A stretch of 64,000 nucleotides of DNA, from contig CAJTCY010000004.1 in NCBI GenBank assembly GCA_910575075.1, positions 124,001-188,000 of the forward strand, read 5' to 3'. Shown in pieces: positions 28,284-37,328 of this stretch (its first letter is position 1; every line of letters starts with the position of its first letter). The stretch is from Lachnospiraceae bacterium. GTDB lineage: Bacteria; Bacillota; Clostridia; Lachnospirales; Lachnospiraceae. Position numbers and translations under genes: made by a program. The notes under the pieces are model-generated. The model was not told the origin of the DNA and made no database searches. It worked only from the letters and a program-made list of their open reading frames with translations.

Positions 28284-28889
28284 TTATGTCAAGTAGTCTA
28301 ATACATGCAATATATCACCGGAATGAAAACCCTTCCGCATCAAAAATTGATACATCCTCTGCTTTTCTTTCAGACCTGCAGTTTCAGAAGAATAATGCTT
28401 CTTCTCTATCCATTTGAGAATCAATTCACGTTCGTTCTCCTGCTCATACTCTTCTTCCAGCGCCTGCTGAATAAAATGCTTCGCAACCCCTTTTTCCTGC
28501 AATATCATTTGTATGCATCTCTGGCTTTTTTTATCTTTATGATTTCTCACATAATTCTGCGCATAACGCAGGTCATCCAGATAATGATATCCTTTTACAT
28601 AGGCAACAGCATCTTCAATAACCTGCTCAGGATAATACCCCTGGCTGAGCTTAACTCTCAATTGAGATTCCGTACGGTCCATCCTCTCCAGAAGATGCAT
28701 GGTCCTTTTTCTTGCCCTCTTAATAAGAATTTCCTCCAGGATCTCCTTCAGAATTTCCTGAGAAACCTCTTCTCCCTCTGACAGTCCATACCGTCTATTT
28801 TCACTTTTATATAATGCAAAACATGTCCCATCTTCCAGACAGATTTTTACGCGCTTTTTATCTAACTCTACAATCTGTGTAACCTGCAT
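28284..28889 (-). CDS. recX: RecX family regulator of RecA
   Basis: Modulates RecA filaments. The 201-residue protein starts at the ATG at 28889 (MQVTQIVELDKKRVKI); an upstream in-frame ATG is poorly placed. It is basic and helical, with the repeated three-helix units typical of RecX (RKRTMHLLERMDRTESQLRVKL, then YHYLDDLRYAQNYVRNHKDK). It lies 50 bases downstream of recA on the same strand and so shares its SOS-controlled promoter. Confidence 0.92.
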   Translation of the reverse strand: MQVTQIVELDKKRVKICLEDGTCFALYKSENRRYGLSEGEEVSQEILKEILEEILIKRARKRTMHLLERMDRTESQLRVKLSQGYYPEQVIEDAVAYVKGYHYLDDLRYAQNYVRNHKDKKSQRCIQMILQEKGVAKHFIQQALEEEYEQENERELILKWIEKKHYSSETAGLKEKQRMYQFLMRKGFHSGDILHVLDYLT

Positions 28890-28939
28890 TCTGCTTCCCT
28901 TCTTTGCCCTGCTCCATTGCAAATGATTTAAAATCTCTC

Positions 28940-30115
28940 TTAGTCCGCTGCAGAATCTGTCTGCTCTTTGCCCTTCGCTTTTTCTGAAGCTGCGGCCTCC
29001 TTCCCCTTAGCCTTCTCCGATACAGCTTCCTTTCCCTTGGCTTTCTCCGAAACAGCCTCTTGCTTCTCCTCATCTTCCGATTCGCCTGCCAGCACCTGTG
29101 CTCTTACTTTTTCTTCTACTTCCCGGCAAACCTCTTCATTTTCACATAGATATTTTTTAGCATTTTCTCTCCCCTGTCCGATTTTAACTCCGTTATACGC
29201 AAACCATGCCCCTGATTTATTGATAATTCCCAAATCTGCGGCAATATCCAAAAGATCGCCTTCTCTGGAAATTCCCTTTCCGAACATAATGTCAAACTCC
29301 GCCTCTTTAAACGGTGGTGCCACTTTGTTCTTAACCACTTTCACCCGGGTACGGTTTCCAATAAATTCACCTGCCTGTTTTAAGGTTTCAATTCTTCTTA
29401 CATCCAAACGCACCGAAGAATAAAATTTAAGCGCCCGTCCGCCTGTGGTAGTCTCAGGATTTCCGAACATCACTCCCACTTTCTCCCGAAGCTGATTGAT
29501 AAAAATCACAATACAGTTTGTCTTGCTGATCACGGCCGTGAGCTTTCTCAATGCCTGAGACATCAGCCGCGCCTGCAATCCCACATGGGAATCTCCCATA
29601 TCTCCGTCAATCTCTGCCTTTGGCACCAAAGCTGCTACTGAGTCCACAATAACTATATCTACCGCACCAGAACGCACCATAGTCTCTGTGATCTCTAACG
29701 CCTGTTCTCCGTTATCTGGCTGGGAAATATAGAGTTCATCAATATTCACGCCAATACTTCTGGCATATACTGGGTCCAGTGCATGTTCCGCATCAATAAA
29801 CCCCGCAATTCCACCACTCTTTTGAACCTCTGCCACCATATGTAATGCCACTGTAGTCTTACCGCTGGACTCCGGACCGTAGACTTCTATAATCCTTCCC
29901 TTAGGCACTCCTCCTACTCCCAAAGCAAGATCCAGACTAAGGCACCCGGTGGGAACTGCCTCCACATTCATATTCCGTGCCGAATCTCCCAGCTTCATTA
30001 CAGAGCCTTTTCCATAATCTTTCTCTATCTTGGAAATGGCGGCATCTAATGCTTTCAGTTTCTCTTCCTTAGTTCCTGGAATGTCCAATACTTTTGATTT
30101 ATCTTCTTTAGCCAT
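28940..30115 (-). CDS. recA: Recombinase RecA with lysine-rich tandem-repeat tail
   Basis: Forms filaments on single-stranded DNA, carries out strand exchange and triggers LexA self-cleavage. The 391-residue protein has Walker [10 protein letters not shown] near residues 77-85, [14 protein letters not shown] (Walker B) and the L2 region [10 protein letters not shown]. The core ends near residue 345; the tail then carries three near-identical units of [10 protein letters not shown] (28967-29059), so it is basic where most RecA tails are acidic. The ATG at 30115 is preferred over one six bases earlier because AGGAG is 7 bases away. recX follows in the same operon. Confidence 0.98.
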   Translation of the reverse strand: MAKEDKSKVLDIPGTKEEKLKALDAAISKIEKDYGKGSVMKLGDSARNMNVEAVPTGCLSLDLALGVGGVPKGRIIEVYGPESSGKTTVALHMVAEVQKSGGIAGFIDAEHALDPVYARSIGVNIDELYISQPDNGEQALEITETMVRSGAVDIVIVDSVAALVPKAEIDGDMGDSHVGLQARLMSQALRKLTAVISKTNCIVIFINQLREKVGVMFGNPETTTGGRALKFYSSVRLDVRRIETLKQAGEFIGNRTRVKVVKNKVAPPFKEAEFDIMFGKGISREGDLLDIAADLGIINKSGAWFAYNGVKIGQGRENAKKYLCENEEVCREVEEKVRAQVLAGESEDEEKQEAVSEKAKGKEAVSEKAKGKEAAASEKAKGKEQTDSAAD

Positions 30116-30131
30116 AATCATTCTCCTTTTA

Positions 30132-30179
30132 TGAACTTATGTTCGTATATATGCTAATACACTTTTTTATAATTGTCAA
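30132..30179 (-). promoter_or_regulatory. recA promoter with LexA (SOS) box
   Basis: On the minus strand TTGACA (30179-30174), a 17-base spacer and TAGCAT (30156-30151) form a sigma-A promoter. Just downstream, GAACTTATGTTC (30133-30144) matches the Gram-positive LexA box GAAC-N4-GTTC with the flanking C/G on one side. It lies 18 bases before the recA start codon. This is the only full LexA box I saw in the window. Confidence 0.85.
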
Positions 30180-30274
30180 CTACTTTTATGGAAATATTTT
30201 CTGATTAGAAAAGCAATTCAGGGGCATGTTTTATCTACGTCGGTCATCGGCAGGCACGCCCATCTGCTGGAAAA

Positions 30275-30310
30275 GAAAAAAGAACAGCTACACACAAATG
30301 GTAACTGCCC
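30275..30310 (-). terminator. Terminator of trxA
   Basis: On the minus strand GGGCAGTTAC pairs with GTAGCTGTTC over ten positions including three G-T pairs (30301-30310 with 30282-30291), and TTTTTTCTTTT follows. It lies 28 bases after the trxA stop. The wobble pairs show that it works as RNA. Confidence 0.75.
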
Positions 30311-30338
30311 TTCATTATAAAGTCTGCGGAAACATTCG

Positions 30339-30650
30339 TCAAGGTATCATCGCACCTATCTGCTCCAACGTATGAAAACCTACTTCTTTTTTTACTGCTT
30401 CTCCTCCTTGAAACAAAATTAAGGTAGGAATGCTCATCACACCATATTTCTGTGCGAGTTCCCCCTGTTCGTCTACATTCAGTTTTCCAATCTTAAGTTT
30501 TCCTTCAAATTCTTCTGCTGCCTGATCTACTACCGGACCCTGCATTTGGCAAGGACCGCACCAAACTGCCCAAAAGTCTACCAAAACTGGTATCTTGCTG
30601 TTTGCCACCTCTTCTTCAAAATTTTCCATTGTTATTGTTACTACTGCCAT
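30339..30650 (-). CDS. trxA: Thioredoxin
   Basis: A small dithiol carrier that reduces disulfides in cytosolic proteins such as ribonucleotide reductase. The 103-residue protein has the active site WAVWCGPCQMQ near residues 28-38 (WCGPC), and the cis-proline loop in GVMSIPTLILF. GGAGAA stands 11 bases before the ATG at 30650. It has its own terminator and an extended -10 promoter candidate (TGGTATAAT, minus strand near 30741-30736). Confidence 0.95.
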   Translation of the reverse strand: MAVVTITMENFEEEVANSKIPVLVDFWAVWCGPCQMQGPVVDQAAEEFEGKLKIGKLNVDEQGELAQKYGVMSIPTLILFQGGEAVKKEVGFHTLEQIGAMIP

Positions 30651-30879
30651 ATTGCATGTTCTCCTTTCCAAACTTCTCCCTTCATACTCCCTCCTGTAAA
30701 GCATCCGTGTTCTTTATAGCGAATCCTCATGTCAGATTATACCACATCTTCCCGTTCCCGAACATATTTTTTGCTAAAATAGTGTTAAAGTTTTCATTCC
30801 ACCTTGAAATCCCTTCTTTCTTCGTGGTACATTTATTCTGAAACATACAAATGAAAAATACCAGAAAAGAGGATAAATC

Positions 30880-31959
30880 ATGCAAAAACATACAATCAGA
30901 CAAATTTTACACGATTTGCTCATTACTGCGGGACTGTTGCTGCTGACCACCAGCCTCACCTTTATTCTATTCTTTCAGGTTTCAAATAATCCCGCGAACA
31001 TAGCATTATTCTATATCTTCGGCATCCTTACCACCGCAAGGAACACGAATGGCTTTCTCTACGGCATCCTTGCTTCTGGCCTCGGTGTCCTGCTGATTAA
31101 TTGCTTTTTTACTTATCCATATTTTAGTATTAACTTTTCTCTTCCAGATTATCCATTTACCTTTTTGTGCATGCTGACACTCTCTATACTTACGAGCATC
31201 ACTACCTCATACATAAAACGTCAGACAGAGCTTCTTGCTTCTCGTGAAAAACAGCTTCTGGAAGCTGAAAAAGAAAAATTAAGAGCAAATCTTCTCCGCG
31301 CTGTCTCTCATGATCTGCGCACACCTCTGACTGGTATTTTAGGAGCCAGTGCGTCTTTGGAAGAAGAATGGGAACATTATGAATCCCAGGAACGCCAGGA
31401 ACTGATTCATAACATTCACGACGACGCAAGCTGGCTTTTGAATATGGTAGAAAATCTCCTGTCTATTACTCATATACAGACTGACGGCTCCCGGCTGAAT
31501 ACCTCCCTGGAGGTTGTGGACGAGGTAGTGGCAGAATCTGTGATCCGGTTGAAAAAGAGGCTTCCAGAAGCTGACATTCAAATAACACTTCCATCAGAAA
31601 TCCTTATGATTCCCATGGATGCCATGCTCATCGAGCAGGTTCTGATCAATCTTCTGGAAAATGCGCTGCTCCACTCATGCAGTGACAAACCAGTTCAGCT
31701 GATTGTGGAACCTCACACCCACAATATCTATTTCCATGTTATCGATTATGGTGTTGGATTGAATGAGGAATTTGTGAAACATATTTTTGATGGAACTTAT
31801 TCTGAATCTTCTTCCTCAGATGTTCGTAAAAACAACGGAATCGGATTATCCATCTGTCATAGTATCATCACTGCACATAACGGCACAATCGTTGCAAGAA
31901 ACCATGAGCATGGAGCAGAATTTTTATTTATACTACCCAAGGAGGAAACGAATGAATAA
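30880..31959 (+). CDS. KdpD-like sensor histidine kinase, short form
   Basis: A membrane sensor kinase of 359 residues. Three to four membrane segments (about 13-33, 41-60, 62-80 and 86-106) form a DUF4118 domain as in KdpD, followed by a HisKA domain with the phospho-accepting histidine in AVSHDLRTPLTG and a HATPase domain (NLLENALLHS, DYGVGLNEEF, GIGLSICHSIITAHNG). The N-terminal KdpD and universal-stress domains of full KdpD are missing, and no kdpFABC genes are near. AGAGGA lies before the ATG. The stop overlaps the response-regulator start by eight bases, so the two are one operon. Confidence 0.9.
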   Translation: MQKHTIRQILHDLLITAGLLLLTTSLTFILFFQVSNNPANIALFYIFGILTTARNTNGFLYGILASGLGVLLINCFFTYPYFSINFSLPDYPFTFLCMLTLSILTSITTSYIKRQTELLASREKQLLEAEKEKLRANLLRAVSHDLRTPLTGILGASASLEEEWEHYESQERQELIHNIHDDASWLLNMVENLLSITHIQTDGSRLNTSLEVVDEVVAESVIRLKKRLPEADIQITLPSEILMIPMDAMLIEQVLINLLENALLHSCSDKPVQLIVEPHTHNIYFHVIDYGVGLNEEFVKHIFDGTYSESSSSDVRKNNGIGLSICHSIITAHNGTIVARNHEHGAEFLFILPKEETNE

Positions 31960-32668
31960 ATTTACAGTCCTTTTAATTGAAGACGAGAAAAGTATCAGTG
32001 ATTTCACGTCTAAAACCCTGTCATCTCATGGCTACCGTGTCCGCTGTGCTTCCACCGGAAAGGAAGCTCTCTCTCTTGCCTCCTCTCTCTGTCCAGACAT
32101 TTTACTGCTGGACCTTGGGCTGCCAGATATGGATGGCATGGAAATTATCCATCAGCTCCGCACCTGGTCAAGCTGCCCGATTATCGTAGTATCTGCACGC
32201 ACCCAGGAAAACGACAAGGTTCGGGCTCTTGATGCCGGAGCTGATGATTATCTGACTAAGCCTTTTGGCATTTCTGAACTGATGGCAAGAATTCGTACCT
32301 CTCTGCGTCACAGCAACCAATTAAACAATGGTTACAATATCCCTCACCATCCTTACCGGGCAAAAGATCTGGAAATTGATTTTTTCAAACGTTCCATCAC
32401 GATAAATGGGCAGCCAGTGCACCTGACACCAATTGAATACAAAATTGTAGCCTTTCTTGCACAGAATTCCGGCAAGGTTATGACTTATTCTGCAGTAATG
32501 AATAATGTCTGGGGACCCTACTCAGAATCCGACAACAAAATATTACGGGTAAATATGGCAAATATCCGCCGAAAACTGGAAAAAAACCCGGCCGAACCAG
32601 TCTATATTTTTACCGAGGTGGGTGTTGGCTACCGTATGGCAGACGATGAAGAATCTCAATGTTTTTAA
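31952..32668 (+). CDS. OmpR/KdpE-family response regulator
   Basis: Partner of the preceding kinase. The 238-residue protein has a receiver domain with D11-D12 region (LLIEDEKS), phospho-acceptor Asp in LLLDLGLPDMDG near residue 53 and the lysine in DDYLTKPFG, then a winged-helix DNA-binding domain (LTPIEYKIVAFLAQNSGKVM, DNKILRVNMANIRRKLE). GGAGG is 6 bases before the ATG at 31952. The closest named family is KdpE; the actual target genes are unknown. Confidence 0.92.
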   Translation: MNKFTVLLIEDEKSISDFTSKTLSSHGYRVRCASTGKEALSLASSLCPDILLLDLGLPDMDGMEIIHQLRTWSSCPIIVVSARTQENDKVRALDAGADDYLTKPFGISELMARIRTSLRHSNQLNNGYNIPHHPYRAKDLEIDFFKRSITINGQPVHLTPIEYKIVAFLAQNSGKVMTYSAVMNNVWGPYSESDNKILRVNMANIRRKLEKNPAEPVYIFTEVGVGYRMADDEESQCF

Positions 32669-32823
32669 AAATCTTTTCCAGAAATTTATTTTCAGAAATT
32701 TAAAAAATCTTAAGAAATTTCGAACTGTTCTTTTTCATTTTCTAAGTGCGAAAACATCTGTCATCGTGTATAATAGTTCTTGTCTGAGAAACAATCACAT
32801 TAAAAAGAAAGGCCGTGAATCAT

Positions 32824-33903
32824 ATGCATAAAAAGCGAAATCTGCGGAGAAGAAGACAGCGGGACCGCTATCTGCGCACTTTGTTCTATGCCGTTCCCCT
32901 GGTTCTTGTAATTCTGACAGCAGTAGGAATTGCTGCTGTCGTTACAAAATCCTCTGGCAGCAAAACTGCCAAAAAGGAAGCCGCACAGTCTGTTCCTCCT
33001 CTCAAAACTGAATCAGAGTCCAAAGACCTTAAACCGGACGAAGATCAGCAAACTCCCAAAGAGCCTGAACAGGAACCAACAGATACTGCTGAACCAAAGG
33101 AGACGGAAAAGCCTTTTACTCTTGCAGATCTTAACAATCCGGAAGGCTTCGATATCCGCCCAACCGAAAATGGCATTGTATTGCAGAACCAGCAGATCGA
33201 CCTGAATGGACTGGATACCACCTGTCTTGACTGGGGACAGGGCGGAGACCTGGACCAGTGGAACCGCCCAGCAGGCTGTATGCAGTATCAGGAAAAATAC
33301 GGAAAATATAACGCCTATTTCATTTCTGATGAACCAGAAAAAAAGGTCATCTACTTAACTCTGGATGAAGGTTACGAATACGGCTGTTCTTCCCGGATTT
33401 TAGATACGCTGAAAGAAAAAAATGTTCATGCCGTTTTCTTCATCACCAAATCATATGCAGAACAGAATCCTGACCTGGTACGGCGCATGATAGAAGAAGG
33501 ACACGAAGTGGGGAATCACAGTGTTACTCATCCGGCAGACGGACTCCCCTCCCAGGATATTGAAAGACAAACTTCAGAAGTCACTGGAAACCACGACTAT
33601 GTAAAGCAGAACTTCAATTATGACATGCACCTGTTCCGCTATCCTGCCGGCAAATTCAGCGAACAGTCCGTAGCGCTCTTAAATAACTTAAATTATAAAA
33701 GTGTATTCTGGAGTTTTGCCTATCTGGACTATGATGTGGAAAATCAGCCAGACCCAGCAGAAAGCCTGCAGAAAATTATGAGCAAGCTGCATCCCGGCGC
33801 TATCTACCTGCTCCATGCCGAATCCGAGACAAACACTCAGATATTAGGAGATTTCATTGACCAGGTACGTGCGCAGGGCTACGAATTCAAAGTATTTGAA
33901 TAA
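32824..33903 (+). CDS. PdaA-like polysaccharide deacetylase
   Basis: A 359-residue surface enzyme with an N-terminal membrane anchor after a very basic start (KKRNLRRRRQRDRY, then about residues 20-40), a long Pro/Glu/Thr-rich linker (about 50-105) and a NodB-type deacetylase domain. The first motif reads YLTLDEGYEYG, the second HSVTHP, and SFAYLDYDVENQPDP with LLHAESETN follow, all as in PdaA, which removes acetyl groups from muramic acid on the way to spore-cortex delta-lactam. The ATG at 32824 is preferred; a GTG nine bases earlier stands too close to AAAGG. The role in cortex synthesis is an inference. Confidence 0.85.
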   Translation: MHKKRNLRRRRQRDRYLRTLFYAVPLVLVILTAVGIAAVVTKSSGSKTAKKEAAQSVPPLKTESESKDLKPDEDQQTPKEPEQEPTDTAEPKETEKPFTLADLNNPEGFDIRPTENGIVLQNQQIDLNGLDTTCLDWGQGGDLDQWNRPAGCMQYQEKYGKYNAYFISDEPEKKVIYLTLDEGYEYGCSSRILDTLKEKNVHAVFFITKSYAEQNPDLVRRMIEEGHEVGNHSVTHPADGLPSQDIERQTSEVTGNHDYVKQNFNYDMHLFRYPAGKFSEQSVALLNNLNYKSVFWSFAYLDYDVENQPDPAESLQKIMSKLHPGAIYLLHAESETNTQILGDFIDQVRAQGYEFKVFE

Positions 33904-33960
33904 TTGAATAAAGTGTGCAGCCGCTTTCGCGCGGCAAAGTCTTTCCCATAAGACAAGAAA

Positions 33961-34004
33961 AACGGCTGTCGGCCAGATATTAAAATCATGGCCCGACAAC
34001 CGTT
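33961..34004. terminator. Bidirectional terminator between pdaA-like gene and prfC
   Basis: AACGGCTGTCGGCC at 33961-33974 pairs with GGCCCGACAACCGTT at 33990-34004 with small mismatches. On the plus strand TTTTTTCT follows; on the minus strand TTTTTCTTGTC follows. It serves the two convergent genes. Confidence 0.85.
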
Positions 34005-34011
34005 TTTTCTA

Positions 34012-35622
34012 TTAATTCCGCCCAAACTCTGAAAGTATCAGTCCCTCATTTCTATCTAACGTCATTCCCACGCTCCAGCTGTTTACAAACAAAAGCAAAG
34101 GATTTCCTTTCAGGTCCTGAATCTTTTTCATATCTGATGTTCCTGTGAGCTTATCCATATCAAGATCCTTGTTCTCAATCCAGCGGATATGTTCATACGG
34201 CAGTTTCTCCAGGCGGATATCCACATTGTATTCATTTTCAAGACGGTATTTCAACACATCAAACTGCAGGACACCTACCACTCCCACAATAATTTCCTCC
34301 ATGCCGGTATGGTATTCCTGAAAAATCTGAATCGCCCCTTCCTGGGCAATCTGAGTAATTCCTTTCACAAATTGTTTCCGTTTCATGGTGTCCATCTGAC
34401 GCACTCTTGCAAAATGTTCCGGCGCGAATGTCGGAATCCCCTCAAAGGCAAATTTGTCTGCTGCTGTGGTAATCGTATCGCCGATTGCAAAGACCCCAGG
34501 ATCAAAAACACCGATGATATCTCCCGCATACGCTTCTTCTATGATTTTGCGCTCCTGCGCCATCATTTGCTGAGGCTGGGACAGACGCATTTTCCGCTCT
34601 CCCTGAATATGGGTAACTTCCATTCCTGCCTCAAATTTTCCCGAACAAATCCTCATAAAGGCAATCCTGTCCCTGTGCGCCTTGTTCATATTCGCCTGAA
34701 TCTTAAAAACAAAAGCAGAAAAATTTTCAGAAAATGGATCTATCTCTCCAATATCCGCCTTTCTTGGAAGCGGAGAGGTTGTCATCTGAAGAAAATGCCG
34801 CAAAAATGTTTCCACTCCAAAATTAGTCAACGCCGAGCCAAAAAATACCGGCGACAGTTCTCCCTTTGCCACCAGCTCCATATCAAATTCTGCGCTTGCG
34901 CCGTCCAAAAGCTCTACTTCCTCCAGCAGCGCCGCCTTATAATCCGTTCCTATCTCTGCTTCCAGTTTGGGGTCGTCCAAAGCGATATGGTTCTCATGTC
35001 CCTCCTTCGTCCCCTTTTGGGTGTCGGCAAAAGTCATTATTTTTCTGGTATTCCGGTCATAAACTCCCTTAAAATTCTTTCCAGAGCCAATCGGCCAGTT
35101 GATCGGACAGGTAGCAATCCCCAGTTCTTTTTCAATCTCATCCAGCAGGTCAAAGGTATCATTTGCATCCCGGTCCATCTTATTGATAAAAGTAAAAATT
35201 GGGATATGGCGCATCACACACACCTTGAACAGTTTCCTGGTCTGCGCCTCCACACCCTTAGATCCATCAATCACCATCACTGCCGAATCTGCCGCCATCA
35301 GAGTACGGTACGTATCCTCGGAAAAATCCTGATGTCCTGGTGTGTCCAGAATATTAATGCAATAGCCATCATAGTTAAACTGCAGAACCGAAGAAGTAAC
35401 AGAAATACCTCTCTCTTTCTCAATTTCCATCCAGTCAGACACCGCATGTCTGGCTGTCGCCTTGCCTTTTACAGAACCCGCAAGGTTAATTGCCCCTCCA
35501 TACAGCAGGAATTTTTCTGTCAGAGTCGTTTTTCCTGCGTCTGGATGTGATATAATCGCAAATGTTCTGCGCTTCTCTATTTCTTTCTGTAAATCAGCCA
35601 ACGTAAATTCCTCTCTTTCCAT
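34012..35622 (-). CDS. prfC: Peptide chain release factor 3
   Basis: A GTPase that removes RF1 and RF2 from the ribosome after peptide release. The 536-residue protein has the G1 motif SHPDAGKTTLTEK, the switch block ERGISVTSS, G3 DTPGHQDFSEDTYR, G4 FINKMDRD, and the RF3-specific C-terminal part (GVVGVLQFDVLKYRLENEYNV). Length is normal. It is monocistronic with a terminator just after it. The MATE gene lies upstream on the same strand. Confidence 0.96.
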   Translation of the reverse strand: MEREEFTLADLQKEIEKRRTFAIISHPDAGKTTLTEKFLLYGGAINLAGSVKGKATARHAVSDWMEIEKERGISVTSSVLQFNYDGYCINILDTPGHQDFSEDTYRTLMAADSAVMVIDGSKGVEAQTRKLFKVCVMRHIPIFTFINKMDRDANDTFDLLDEIEKELGIATCPINWPIGSGKNFKGVYDRNTRKIMTFADTQKGTKEGHENHIALDDPKLEAEIGTDYKAALLEEVELLDGASAEFDMELVAKGELSPVFFGSALTNFGVETFLRHFLQMTTSPLPRKADIGEIDPFSENFSAFVFKIQANMNKAHRDRIAFMRICSGKFEAGMEVTHIQGERKMRLSQPQQMMAQERKIIEEAYAGDIIGVFDPGVFAIGDTITTAADKFAFEGIPTFAPEHFARVRQMDTMKRKQFVKGITQIAQEGAIQIFQEYHTGMEEIIVGVVGVLQFDVLKYRLENEYNVDIRLEKLPYEHIRWIENKDLDMDKLTGTSDMKKIQDLKGNPLLLFVNSWSVGMTLDRNEGLILSEFGRN

Positions 35623-35735
35623 ATACTTTCACACACGTTTTTCCGCCGTGTTATTTGCCCCGCAGTATATGGTAACACATGCCACTTTACAGTGCAAGCT
35701 GATTTCCTGCTCGAACTGCCTGTGCTATACACGTA

Positions 35736-37103
35736 TTAAGCAGGGATAGTCTTGCATCTCCCTTTCTTTTGTTTCCTCATGATAAGCACAAAACAAACAG
35801 CATGGACCACGGCTGTCAGTATCCACGATACAGGATAAGACAGGTACAGCATCCACAGACTCTGTTCCTGCTGGAAAACCGTATAGATCCACAAAATACG
35901 AAAACCACAGGCTCCAAGCAGAGATACCACCATAGGAAGCACTGCTGAGCCAATGCCTCTCAGAGCTCCAACCAGCACATCCATAATACCGCACAGGCAA
36001 TAAGTTGTACAGATCACAGATAAACGCAGCATTCCCACTTCAATCACCCTGGAATCTGAGGAATAAATGCTCAGAAGCTGATTACCAAACAGATATGCCG
36101 CCCAGCCCATGACCAGCCCCACCATTGTTACCATAGCAAGACATTCAAGAAGTACCTTGACAATTCGTCTGTAGTTTCCGGCTCCGAAATTCTGGCTGGA
36201 AAAACTCAATGCTGTCTGGTGATAAGAGTTCATCGCCATATAGATAAATCCTTCGATGTTAGACGCCGCTGTATTTCCTGCCATTGCCACGGAACCAAAG
36301 GAATTGACCGAAGACTGAATCAAAACATTTGACAGGGAAAACACTGTACCCTGCAGACCCGCCGGAAGCCCTATTCTCATGATTAGAAGAACCTTATCCC
36401 GCTTCATGGCAAGCTTGGAAAACCGTACCCTGCACCCGCCGTCCAGACGCATCATACAACGCAGAATCAAGACAGCAGACACACATTGAGAAATCACTGT
36501 GGCAAGTGCAACTCCTGCCACTCCCATTCCTAAACCAATGACAAAAATCAAATTCAAAATTATATTGATCACTCCAGCAGCCAGAAGGTAATACAGAGGG
36601 CGTTTCGTATCTCCTAAAGCCCGCAGAATAGAGCTGCCAAAATTATACAGCAGAACCACAGGCATCCCCACAAAATAAATGCGGATATACAATACCGCCT
36701 GTCCCAGTACATCCTGAGGCGTTCCCATTAAAATTAAAATCTGCGGAGCCGCCAAAATACCAAGAAACAGGAGAATAATGCCGCAAACCTGACTGAGCAC
36801 CAGAGCGCTGTGCACTGTCTCACTCATTTCTCTCTCTTTTCTGGCGCCATAAAACTGTGCCACCATAACATTAGCTCCCACAGAAAATCCAATAAACAGA
36901 TTGGTCAGCAGGTTAATCAGCGATGCATTGGCTCCCACTGCCGCCAAAGCAGTACTTCCGGCAAACCTTCCCACAACTACCATATCTGCTGCATTGAATA
37001 AGAGCTGCAAAATGCTTGATGCCATCAGCGGAATAGAAAAAGCAAGTATTTTAGGCAGCAGAGAACCACTGCACATATCAATTTCATAAGATTTTTTCTT
37101 CAT
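35736..37103 (-). CDS. MATE family efflux transporter
   Basis: A 455-residue membrane protein with about twelve hydrophobic segments, in the MATE (multidrug and toxin extrusion) family of cation-coupled exporters. The N-terminus (GSLLPKILAFSIPLMASSILQLL) and AADMVVVGRFAGSTALAAVGANASL are typical, and the second half repeats the pattern, as the family does. GAGG stands before the ATG at 37103. Substrates cannot be predicted. No regulator is adjacent. Confidence 0.9.
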   Translation of the reverse strand: MKKKSYEIDMCSGSLLPKILAFSIPLMASSILQLLFNAADMVVVGRFAGSTALAAVGANASLINLLTNLFIGFSVGANVMVAQFYGARKEREMSETVHSALVLSQVCGIILLFLGILAAPQILILMGTPQDVLGQAVLYIRIYFVGMPVVLLYNFGSSILRALGDTKRPLYYLLAAGVINIILNLIFVIGLGMGVAGVALATVISQCVSAVLILRCMMRLDGGCRVRFSKLAMKRDKVLLIMRIGLPAGLQGTVFSLSNVLIQSSVNSFGSVAMAGNTAASNIEGFIYMAMNSYHQTALSFSSQNFGAGNYRRIVKVLLECLAMVTMVGLVMGWAAYLFGNQLLSIYSSDSRVIEVGMLRLSVICTTYCLCGIMDVLVGALRGIGSAVLPMVVSLLGACGFRILWIYTVFQQEQSLWMLYLSYPVSWILTAVVHAVCFVLIMRKQKKGRCKTIPA

Positions 37104-37188
37104 TCTCTTTTCCTCTTTTATCGTTAATTGTTTACATAATATCATCTTACCATAAACCCTTTTTCAATTCAATAATTGCAGGGCAGAG

Positions 37189-37260
37189 AACAAAGTAGGC
37201 AAGCCTACTTTGCGCGCCGAGCACAGTCGCTTTAGCGTGACAAGGTCCTTCCTATAGAAT
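37189..37260. repeat. Interspersed palindromic element, shortened copy E
   Basis: Begins with a perfect hairpin AAAGTAGGC-AA-GCCTACTTT (37192-37211), related to the start of copy D, and ends with GCTTTAGCGTGACAAGG then TCCTTCCTATAGAAT of the family 3' arm. The left arm of the main hairpin is missing, as though recombination at the repeated GCTTTAGCG had removed the centre. It lies between spoIIIAH and the MATE gene. Confidence 0.75.
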
Positions 37261-37328
37261 AAAAGGCGTAAATCCTGGCGGACTCACACCTTTCACAACT
37301 ACTTCCAACTTTATTCAGAAATATTTTC

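Noticed and set aside
34189-35550. Plus-strand open frame of 453 codons opposite prfC
   Set aside because: It lies fully antisense to a gene with clear RF3 motifs; its translation is rich in F, H, S and C as expected from a complement and has no recognisable family or ribosome binding site.
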